A stretch of DNA of 64,000 bases from Thermoleophilia bacterium SCSIO 60948 (GTDB lineage Bacteria; Actinomycetota; Thermoleophilia; Solirubrobacterales; 70-9): positions 1 to 64,000 of the forward strand of contig CP053031.1 of assembly GCA_021496505.1 (NCBI GenBank), in the 5' to 3' direction. Both the position numbers and the translations under genes were made by a program. Below are positions 46,119 through 53,322 of the stretch, in pieces (the first letter of the stretch is position 1; the number at the start of each line of letters is the position of its first letter). The notes below the pieces were generated by a model that saw nothing but the letters and a program-made list of their open reading frames with translations, did not search any database and was not told the origin of the DNA.

Positions 46119-47051
46119 CTACCGCGATTCCGCGGCGATCATCTCCTCGACCTCGGCGGCCATGTCCCACGGCCGCGAGGCCCGAATCGCGCTCAGCACG
46201 GCACGCGTGCCCGGCGCGCGGTTGAGCGCATAGAAATGGATGCCGGGAGCGCCGCGCGCGAGCAGCTCGTCGCACTGCCGGGCCGCGTAGGCGATCCCGA
46301 GCATCGCCTCGGCCTCCGCGTCGCCGCCGAGCGCGGCCATCGCGCGCTCGAGCTGCGGCGGGATCGATGCGTCGCAGAGCGTGCAGATGCGCTGCACCTG
46401 ACCGAAGCTCGCGATCGGGATGACGCCGGGGATGATCGGGACGTCGATCCCCATCTCGCGCGCCGCGTCGACGAAGCGGAAGTAGTCGCTGTTGTCGAAA
46501 TAGAGCTGGGTGATCAGGAAGCTCGCGCCGGCGTCGACCTTGCGCTTGAGGTAGCGGAGGTCGCTCTCGAGGTCGGGCGCCTCGGGGTGCACCTCCGGGA
46601 AGCAGGCACCCCCGATCGCGAAGTCGTGCCCCGAAGCGGCGATGAACTCCGTCAGCTCGGCGGCGCTCGAGAGCCCGTCGGCCGGCGGCGTGAAGTCGGT
46701 CTCGCCTCGCGGCGGGTCGCCGCGCAGGGCGAGAACGTTCTCGACGCCCGCGGCCTCGAAGCGGTCGAGGATCCGGCGCAGGCCGGGCTGCGTCTCGCCC
46801 ACGCAGCTCAGGTGCGCCATCGTCTCGATGCCGTAGTCCTTGCCGATCCGCTCGACGAGCTCGATCGTCCCCTCGCGGGTCGAGCCGGCGGCGCCGTAGG
46901 TCACCGAGACGAAGTCCGGCTCGAGCGGCTGCAGCGCCTCGACGGTCTCGAACAGTCGCTTCTCGCCCTCCGCGTCGCGCGGCGGTGAGAACTCGACCGA
47001 GAAGACGGGCTCGGGCTGCTTGAGGCGTTCGTCGATGCGCATCGGTGCCAT
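46119..47051 (-). CDS. metF: 5,10-methylenetetrahydrofolate reductase
   Basis: FAD enzyme making 5-methyl-THF for methionine synthesis. ATG 47051 (MAPMRIDERL) gives 310 residues; the open frame to 47237 is not supported by homology. Family motifs: FSVEFSPPRDAEGEKRLF (catalytic Glu region), FVSVTYGAAGSTRE, LRGDPPRG, IGGACFPEVHPEA, KVDAGASFLITQLYFDN and IIPGVIPI. A TIM-barrel fold of standard length. No Shine-Dalgarno is visible before the ATG. Confidence 0.95.
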   Translation of the reverse strand: MAPMRIDERLKQPEPVFSVEFSPPRDAEGEKRLFETVEALQPLEPDFVSVTYGAAGSTREGTIELVERIGKDYGIETMAHLSCVGETQPGLRRILDRFEAAGVENVLALRGDPPRGETDFTPPADGLSSAAELTEFIAASGHDFAIGGACFPEVHPEAPDLESDLRYLKRKVDAGASFLITQLYFDNSDYFRFVDAAREMGIDVPIIPGVIPIASFGQVQRICTLCDASIPPQLERAMAALGGDAEAEAMLGIAYAARQCDELLARGAPGIHFYALNRAPGTRAVLSAIRASRPWDMAAEVEEMIAAESR

Positions 47052-47094
47052 GAGACTAGAGCCGGGCGGCCGCGCGCTCGCCGCTAGGCCCGGC

Positions 47095-48465
47095 TCAGCC
47101 GGCGGCCATCGCGACGGCAGGCTCGAGCGCGGTCGCGACGGCGAACCGGACTCCACCTCGCTCGCAGTCGAGCGCGGCGGACACATCGTCCGCCTCCCAG
47201 GCCTCGGTGACGGCCACGTCTGGCTCGACCGGCTCACCGTCGACGCGAGCGTCGAGGAAGTCCGTGCTCACGCGGCAGAGCTCCTCGGGCTCGCCGCGCA
47301 GGCTGACGCCGAGCGCGAACTCGCCCGAGTCGCTCTCCCAGAGCTCGAGCCGGCTGCCCTCGAGGCCGCGGAGCGCCGGCTCGGGGTTCGCGACGGCCTG
47401 CTCGGGGTCGCCGCCGGGAGCCGCGAGCAGCCACCCGAGCGGTGCCGCTCCGAGCTCGTCGGCGTAGCGCGAGCGCCATCCCTCGCCCGGGTCCCCGGGC
47501 TGCTTGGCCGGACGCTGTTCGGCGGCGCGGTCGCCGAACATGACCTCGGCCGTCGAGGACGGCGGCCGCCTGTAGGCCTCATCGACGCCGTCCCAGCCTT
47601 CCTCGGTGTAGATGTCGCAGACGTAGGCCAGCCCGGCGGTGTAGGGGTAGAGCAGCTGGCGCTGGAAGAAGTCCGGGATCCGCTCGAGATCGTCCTGGGC
47701 GCCGGCCGCCGCGGGGTCGAACAAGAGCGACAGCTGGGCCTCGGGCCCGATCGCGCCGAGCTGGTAGAAGCTCATCGCCAGCGTCGCGTCGCCCTCGACG
47801 AGCGCCTGTCTCGCGAGCACGGAATCGCTCCTGCCCTCCGGCACCTCCCCGTCGGGCAGCGGTATGCCGAGCGCCTGGTCGGCGAGCGCGTGCTCGAGCT
47901 CGTGGGCCAGCGTCACGAGCTCGACGGTTCCGAACCCGTCGGCCCTGACGAGGAGCTCCTCCGTCTTCGGCACGTAGAGCCCCGCGACCTGCGAGGTCAA
48001 CGCCTGCTCGGTGACCTCGCCGACGTCCGTGCCGGGTTCGATGGCACCCAGGAGCGCGAGCGCCTGGTTGTCGAGCTCGGTCCGCTGCGGATCGGTCTCC
48101 TCTGCCACCAGCTCGGTGATCCGCCGCTCGATCTGGCGCGAGCTCAGGAATTCGGCGTTGACCGGCCGGTCGAAAGTCAGCTGGCGGATGCCCACCATCT
48201 GGCCCGAGACGGCTCGCACGAGCTCGGACAGGTCGCGGACCTCCGGCAGCTCGGGGGCACCGGGAGGGTCATCGGTGAGGCAACGCGTGATCGTCGGGTC
48301 GTTCGCGAGCTCGAAGCCCTCCGACAGCGCGTCTCGCTGAGGTGCGAGACTCGCGCTCGGCTCGGAAGCCGGGTCGTGCGCGAGCGCACCGGCGAGGGCG
48401 AGCACCGTCAGGACGGCGAGCATCAGGACGCGCTCCACGGCGCCAGCCTTGCAGACGCGAGCCAA
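47095..48465 (-). CDS. Secreted HExxH metallopeptidase-like protein
   Basis: 456 residues with an N-terminal signal or anchor (about 10-29, VERVLMLAVLTVLALAGALA). The motif LAHELEHALADQ near 180 is a zinc HExxH, and the segment LVEGDATLAMSFYQ about 38 residues later has the Glu-Gly-Asp-Ala style of gluzincin-like third ligands. No named family is certain. It is the first gene of a minus-strand run and diverges from a lipoprotein gene 56 nt away. Confidence 0.7.
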   Translation of the reverse strand: MARVCKAGAVERVLMLAVLTVLALAGALAHDPASEPSASLAPQRDALSEGFELANDPTITRCLTDDPPGAPELPEVRDLSELVRAVSGQMVGIRQLTFDRPVNAEFLSSRQIERRITELVAEETDPQRTELDNQALALLGAIEPGTDVGEVTEQALTSQVAGLYVPKTEELLVRADGFGTVELVTLAHELEHALADQALGIPLPDGEVPEGRSDSVLARQALVEGDATLAMSFYQLGAIGPEAQLSLLFDPAAAGAQDDLERIPDFFQRQLLYPYTAGLAYVCDIYTEEGWDGVDEAYRRPPSSTAEVMFGDRAAEQRPAKQPGDPGEGWRSRYADELGAAPLGWLLAAPGGDPEQAVANPEPALRGLEGSRLELWESDSGEFALGVSLRGEPEELCRVSTDFLDARVDGEPVEPDVAVTEAWEADDVSAALDCERGGVRFAVATALEPAVAMAAG

Positions 48466-48521
48466 GCGACGTGCCCGCCGTCCGGTGCCGCGGCCGCCCT
48501 GGCTGCGGGTATCGTCGCGGC

Positions 48522-50129
48522 ATGCGGGGCCGCAGAAATTCGCCTCTCGGGGCCCTCGCGTGCGTGCTGATCGCGATCCTTCTCAGCGGTTGCGGCGCCG
48601 CGGGCAGGGCGCCCGCGGGCAGCCTCGCCGAGCTCTCGCCGGCCGGGACCGACATCTATGTCGAAGCCGTCCTCGAGCCGGACTTCGACGCCCGCGAGGC
48701 GATCAACTCCGTCACCGAGCGCTTCCCGCGCGGCCGGATGATCGAGGCGGAGATCGCCGATGAGGTCGACGAGCGACTCGCGGCCGTCGCGGGCCCCAAC
48801 CGGCCGCTCGGCTTCGGACGCGACATCGAGCCATGGCTCGGCGACCGGTTCTCGTTCTCGGCCGATGGCCTCGAGGCGGGGCGACCGCGCTTCAGCCTCG
48901 TCCTCGAGACGAGCGACCCCGAGGCCGCGGCCGCGGCGATCGAGCGGCTCGCGGCCTCGAGCGCCGATCCCGCCGATCAGCGCGAGGGCGAGCTCGGAGC
49001 GGTCTACGAGCTCGACTCGGGACTCGCCCGCGTCGGCCGCGTCCAGGTCGGGGTGGTCGGCGAGCGTGTGGTGATCGCGTCGGATCCGCGCCGTTTCGAC
49101 GCCGTGGCGGCGCTCGAGGAGGCCGAGGAACCGCGCTCGCTCGCCTCGCGCGACGACTTCTCCTATGCGGTCGGCACTGCCGAGGGCTCGAGCGCGATCG
49201 TCTTCTCGTGGCTCGACTCGACCGACGCGCTCGACGCCGCCGCCGAGCGCCTCGGCGAGCCCGATCTCGCCCGGCGCCTGGACGCCTTCGTGCGCCAGTC
49301 GGGCATCGACGGCAAGGAGCCGGCGTCGTTCGCGCTCGGCCTCACCGCGGACGTGGTCCTGTTCGACACCAGCATCGCGCTGCTCGACCGCGCCGAGCCC
49401 GACCCCGAAGCCGACGAGCTGCTGCTCGGCTCGCTGCCGCTGCAGTCGATCTTCGCGGCCGCGTGCTCGTCGTGTCTCGAGACGGCGGTCTCCGGCGACA
49501 CCGCGGACGCTGCGCTCGGCATGCTGATCGATCCGCGCGACCGCGCCGCCGTCGATCAGATCCGCTCCAGGCTGAGCGGACTCGGCCGCGGGTTGGGGCC
49601 CGCGGCCGCATTCGTCTACGCCGAGAGCCCGGTCTCGCTCGCCGGCGGGATCGTGGTCGAGGTCCGGGAGCCGGTCGCCGTCGGTGGGGAGCTCGCCGAG
49701 CTGCGCCGTCGCACGGCGACGCTCGACGGCGCGCGGGTGTCCGGTGTGCGGCTTCCTCGCGACACACGCGCTCAGGGTTTCGAGGTCAGGTTCCGCGGCG
49801 AGGACGAGAGCTACATAGTCGCCGCGAACGACACGCGGCTCGTGCTCGCCCGTGGGCGTGCCGCGGCGGCCCTGGCGCTCGCGCCCCGCGTGACGCTGGG
49901 CGACGTCCGCGCCTTCGCCGACTTCTCCGACCAGCTCGGTGACGAGTTCTCGCCGAGCGCGCTGCTCGACGTCGCCAGGATCCGGGGCCTGCTCGGCCCG
50001 AGCCGGGATCCCGACGTCCAGCGGATGCTGAGGACGATCGACGAGATCAACCGCGTCGGTGTCGGGGTGCGCGTGGCCGAGGGGCGGCTGATCACGCGGC
50101 TGATCGTCGGGCTCGAGGGCTTCGACTGA
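48522..50129 (+). CDS. DUF3352 lipoprotein
   Basis: 535 residues from ATG 48522 (MRGRRNSPLGALAC); the longer frame to 48342 overlaps the divergent gene. Lipobox LLSGCG gives a lipid-anchored Cys near 24. The rest matches the DUF3352 plan: LSPAGTDIYVEAVLEPDFDAR near the start, repeated alpha/beta units and a final RVAEGRLITRLIVGLEG strand. An extracytoplasmic actinobacterial family of unknown role. Confidence 0.82.
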   Translation: MRGRRNSPLGALACVLIAILLSGCGAAGRAPAGSLAELSPAGTDIYVEAVLEPDFDAREAINSVTERFPRGRMIEAEIADEVDERLAAVAGPNRPLGFGRDIEPWLGDRFSFSADGLEAGRPRFSLVLETSDPEAAAAAIERLAASSADPADQREGELGAVYELDSGLARVGRVQVGVVGERVVIASDPRRFDAVAALEEAEEPRSLASRDDFSYAVGTAEGSSAIVFSWLDSTDALDAAAERLGEPDLARRLDAFVRQSGIDGKEPASFALGLTADVVLFDTSIALLDRAEPDPEADELLLGSLPLQSIFAAACSSCLETAVSGDTADAALGMLIDPRDRAAVDQIRSRLSGLGRGLGPAAAFVYAESPVSLAGGIVVEVREPVAVGGELAELRRRTATLDGARVSGVRLPRDTRAQGFEVRFRGEDESYIVAANDTRLVLARGRAAAALALAPRVTLGDVRAFADFSDQLGDEFSPSALLDVARIRGLLGPSRDPDVQRMLRTIDEINRVGVGVRVAEGRLITRLIVGLEGFD

Positions 50130-50159
50130 CCGCGGCGCCCGGGCCCGCCCGGGCGGCGC

Positions 50160-50708
50160 TCATTCGCCTCCGAACCGGCCTTCGCCGAGGCTCCGCACGC
50201 CGCGGTAGTAGATGCTCGCGAGGGCGCGGCAATCGATGCGGTCGAGCGGATTCTCGTTCTCGCAGCTCGCCTCCATGTCCGCCTTGAAGCGCTCGTCGGC
50301 CGCCGCGCGCGCGGCGGCGGTCGCGCCGGTGAGAGCGGCGTTTCGGTAGGCGAAGTCGTGGCGTACGCAAGCGCCGTGGAAGTCGAATGTGGGGGCGCCG
50401 TCGGGGACGTGCGTGCAGCCGTCCTCGCTCCAGTCGAGCCGCTCGTCACGATCGGCCGAGGCCGCGAGCGCGAGGAACTCGGCGAGCGGCAGCTCGAGCG
50501 CGGCGACGTAGGCCTGCGCGGGCGTGGTCGGCTCGAGCGTCCCCGGGTGCCCGTCGCAGAACCCCGCGGCGTCGCAGATCCCGATCGCGAGGCCTCGGAT
50601 CACGCCGGTGGTCGGGAGGGTGATCAGGGCGGCGGCGAGCAGCGCGAGGAGGGCGATCAGGCCGACGTACTCGGCGCTCGCCTGGCCGCGCTCGTCGCTT
50701 CGCCTCAC
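50160..50708 (-). CDS. Prepilin-like N-terminus fused to bacterial phospholipase A2
   Basis: 182 residues. The start RRSDERGQASAEYVGLIAL is a class IV prepilin signal of Flp/TadE type: cleavage after Gly8 would leave Glu at +5 and Tyr at +6, followed by a hydrophobic helix to about 33. From about 95 the sequence matches prokaryotic PLA2 enzymes: DGCTHVPDG, FDFHGACVRHDFAYRN with the catalytic His117-Asp118, and late CRALASIYY. Cys98, Cys114, Cys149 and Cys160 could form the family disulfides. Pilus incorporation is inferred, not shown. Confidence 0.8.
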   Translation of the reverse strand: MRRSDERGQASAEYVGLIALLALLAAALITLPTTGVIRGLAIGICDAAGFCDGHPGTLEPTTPAQAYVAALELPLAEFLALAASADRDERLDWSEDGCTHVPDGAPTFDFHGACVRHDFAYRNAALTGATAAARAAADERFKADMEASCENENPLDRIDCRALASIYYRGVRSLGEGRFGGE

Positions 50709-50814
50709 GTCGGTTCGAAGCCCGGGCCCGACGAGCGCGCGCCTCGCGGCGCGTGGATCGGCACGACCTCGCCGCAGTTTGCGGGATCGTGCGCGTGAGG
50801 CGGCACGGTGACCC

Positions 50815-50844
50815 TTGCGAGGCGCCGGCCGGCTGCCTAGGTTG
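50815..50844 (+). promoter_or_regulatory. Possible plus-strand promoter
   Basis: TTGCGA (50815-50820) and TAGGTT (50839-50844) at 18-nt spacing, with an extended TG in front of the -10. It points toward the hairpin RNA candidate that begins about 60 nt downstream. The similar string TGCCTAGCTTG recurs at 51045-51055 without a good -35. Confidence 0.45.
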
Positions 50845-50850
50845 ACCGCA

Positions 50851-50981
50851 GGCGATCGGGAGAGGGCGGAGCCGCAGAAGCCAGGCGGCGCCCCGCACTC
50901 GAAGGCGGTCGGCCGGAGACCACTTTCACGCGAAGGCTACGCGTGAGGCAGGTGCCCGGCCAGACGCCACCGGTCGCCTTT
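50851..50981 (+). ncRNA. Candidate hairpin RNA with U-run, between PLA2 and moxR genes
   Basis: The 564-nt gene-free stretch 50709-51272 holds a nested helix: GGCCGG (50911-50916) with CCGGCC (50956-50961), CACGCG (50927-50932) with CGCGTG (50940-50945), an equal 10/10-nt internal loop between them, and a lower GGCG(G)TC/GACGCC extension. It is followed by GTCGCCTTTTTC, a T-run ending near 50981. A promoter candidate lies upstream. It resembles an independent small RNA or a leader/riboswitch-type element, but matches no class I can name. moxR starts about 290 nt later. Confidence 0.45.
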
Positions 50982-51063
50982 TTCGTGCTCCCGCACGGAT
51001 CCGGCACTCGAATACGGCGGTCGCCAAGGCACCGTCCGGCGGCGTGCCTAGCTTGCCCTTCGA

Positions 51064-51081
51064 GGACACCCACGGGTGTCC
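51064..51081. promoter_or_regulatory. Long perfect inverted repeat upstream of moxR
   Basis: GGACACCC, AC, GGGTGTCC: two 8-nt perfect arms separated by 2 nt, at 51064-51081, just after a TAGCTT -10-like element. Such a tight dyad is more like a dimeric regulator site than an RNA hairpin. From 51082 to 51272 I see no gene. Confidence 0.45.
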
Positions 51082-51272
51082 GGCTCGAGCATGGTGCCTC
51101 TCGCGACGGCGCCGCCGCCTGTCCGGCCTCGGGTCCCGCGACCGGGCGCGGCTTTCCCGGGAGGAGGACGTCGCGTCGCCCGCCCGGCTCGCGGCCCGAC
51201 TAGCCCGTCCCCTCCCCAACTTCGTCGGTCGGCTTGTGATCCAGCAGTCAGGCGCTGCGTAGAGTTCTCGAC

Positions 51273-52223
51273 GTGTCGGTGACCTCTGAGCTCGATCCGG
51301 CCGCTGTAGCGGAGCTCGCCTCGCGCGTCCGCGCCAACGTCGGCCGCGCGGTCAAGGTCTCCGACACGGTCGTGCGAGACATCCTCGTCGCACTGCTGGC
51401 CGAGGGCCACGTCCTGATCGAGGACTATCCGGGCGTCGGAAAGACCGCGCTCGCACGGGCGCTCGCCCGCTCGATCGCCGCCCGCTACGCGCGTATCCAG
51501 TGCACCGCCGACCTGCTGCCCTCCGACGTGATCGGCACCAACGTCTTCAACCAGCCCGAGGCGAGGTTCGAGTTCCATCCGGGCCCAGTGTTCGCGAACG
51601 TGGTCCTCGTCGACGAGGTCAACAGGACGACGCCGAAGACCCAGTCCGGTCTGCTCGAGTGCATGCAGGAGGGGCGGGTGACGATCGACGGCACGACGCA
51701 CGAGATCGCGCGTCCGTTCGTCGTCCTCGCGACCCAGAACCCGGCCGACCTCGAGGGGACCTATCCGCTCCCCGAGGCACAGCTCGATCGCTTCTGCGTC
51801 CGCGTCTCGCTCGGCTATCCGAGCGCCGGCGAGGAGGCGGAGATGCTCGCCCAGCACTCCGATCACGATCGCGTCCTCGACCTCGAGGCCGTGGCCGACG
51901 TGGCGACCGTGCGCGCCGCCCAGATCGCCGCCTCCGAGGTTCACGCCTCCGAGGCGCTGCGCCGCTACATCGTGGCCCTCGCCGCCGCGACACGCGAGGA
52001 CGAGCGCGTCGCGCTCGGCGCGAGCCCGCGCGCCGGCCTGATGCTGTTCCGCGCGGCGAAGGCGGTCGCGGCGCTCCAGGGCCGCGACCACGCCCTGCCC
52101 GACGACGTCCAGGCGCTCGCCGGCTCCGTGCTGGCCCACCGTCTGCTGATGGCGCCGGGGCGATCGCCGGATGAGGCGCAGACCGTGATCGACGACGTGC
52201 TCTCGCGCGTCCCGGCGCTCTAG
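51273..52223 (+). CDS. MoxR-family AAA+ ATPase
   Basis: 316 residues. Walker A EDYPGVGKTALAR near 50, Walker B VVLVDEVNRTTPKTQ near 110, sensor LATQNPADLEGTYPLPEAQLDRF and the C-terminal lid with SPRAGLMLFRAAKA. MoxR ATPases act as chaperone-like partners of the DUF58 and transglutaminase proteins encoded downstream. GTG start; 7 nt to the next gene. Confidence 0.93.
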   Translation: MSVTSELDPAAVAELASRVRANVGRAVKVSDTVVRDILVALLAEGHVLIEDYPGVGKTALARALARSIAARYARIQCTADLLPSDVIGTNVFNQPEARFEFHPGPVFANVVLVDEVNRTTPKTQSGLLECMQEGRVTIDGTTHEIARPFVVLATQNPADLEGTYPLPEAQLDRFCVRVSLGYPSAGEEAEMLAQHSDHDRVLDLEAVADVATVRAAQIAASEVHASEALRRYIVALAAATREDERVALGASPRAGLMLFRAAKAVAALQGRDHALPDDVQALAGSVLAHRLLMAPGRSPDEAQTVIDDVLSRVPAL

Positions 52224-52230
52224 GACGCCG

Positions 52231-53322
52231 ATGCGTCGCGCGGCCGGATTCGCCCTCGCCGGCGCCGGCCTGTGGATCGTCGGCTCAGGGCTCGGCGAGC
52301 CCTCGCTGCTCGCGCTCGGGGTTGCGCTGGTCCTGTATCCGCTCCTGGCCTCCGGCTGGCTCATGCTCGCCACGCGCGGCGCTCGCCTCGAGCGCTCCGG
52401 CCTCCCAGCCCGCATCGCCGAGGGCGAGTCGTTCGGCTACGAGATCGAGCTGCGCGGGGGAAGCCTGCGCGCGCCCGGCGGACTGTTGAGCGACCCGGCC
52501 TCGGATCTCGTCACCTCGACTGCGCCGGGCTGGCGCTCGCTGCCCGCCGACGCGGCCCTCGAGGGTCGCGGCCGCCGCGAGCTCGAGGCGCCCGTGCTCG
52601 AGCTCACCGATCCTCTAGGGATCGCCTCGCGGTGCGTCACGGGCGAGCGCTCGGAGATCCTCGTGATGCCGCGGATCGAGACCGTCGAGGCGAGCGCCAC
52701 CGGCGCCGAGGCGGGGCTCGCCGCGGCGCTGAGCGCCGCCGCCGCGGCCGGCGGCTCGCTGGAGGCGCGCGGTCTCGAGTTCGAGGTCGACGGCCTGCGC
52801 CCCTACCGCCCCGGCGTCTCCGCCTCGCGGATCCACTGGCCGACTGTCGCCCGCACCGGCGAGATGGTCGAGCGCCGGCTCGCGGCCGGTGAGGGCGCGG
52901 CCGCACTCGTCGTCGCCGACGCGAGCGCTCCCGAGGGCCGCGAGGCGCTCGACGCGATGGTCCGGGCGGCGGCCTCGCTCGTCCACGCGCTCGCACCTCG
53001 CGGCGGCTGCGGTCTCGTCCTCTCCGGGCTCAATCGGACGCTGCGCGTCGGCGAGCGCCACGAGGGATTCGACGACGCCCATGTCCGGCTCGCGCTACTC
53101 GAGCCCGGTCCGATGCCGGCGCTCGCCCGCGACGCGGCGCCCAGGGTCGTCTTCTGGGTCGCGGCTCGGCCGCTCCACCGCTCGCCCGTCGGCGGCCTGC
53201 CGACCGTCCTCGTGACACCGTTCGCCGAGCCGCGCGAGGGCGGGTTCACGGTCGCGGGCTGCACCGGCGTCCCGCTCGAGCGCGGCGCTCGACATCGCGC
53301 GCTCGCCGGGAGCGCGCGATGA
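52231..53322 (+). CDS. DUF58 domain protein
   Basis: 363 residues with two N-terminal hydrophobic segments (about 3-18 and 26-48) and a C-terminal DUF58/VWA-like part beginning GLEFEVDGLRPYRPGVSASRIHWPTVARTGEM, the family hallmark (RxYxxGDxxRxIxWxxxAR pattern). Consistent member of MoxR-DUF58-TGase operons. ATG 52231; the stop overlaps the next gene by ATGA. Confidence 0.9.
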   Translation: MRRAAGFALAGAGLWIVGSGLGEPSLLALGVALVLYPLLASGWLMLATRGARLERSGLPARIAEGESFGYEIELRGGSLRAPGGLLSDPASDLVTSTAPGWRSLPADAALEGRGRRELEAPVLELTDPLGIASRCVTGERSEILVMPRIETVEASATGAEAGLAAALSAAAAAGGSLEARGLEFEVDGLRPYRPGVSASRIHWPTVARTGEMVERRLAAGEGAAALVVADASAPEGREALDAMVRAAASLVHALAPRGGCGLVLSGLNRTLRVGERHEGFDDAHVRLALLEPGPMPALARDAAPRVVFWVAARPLHRSPVGGLPTVLVTPFAEPREGGFTVAGCTGVPLERGARHRALAGSAR

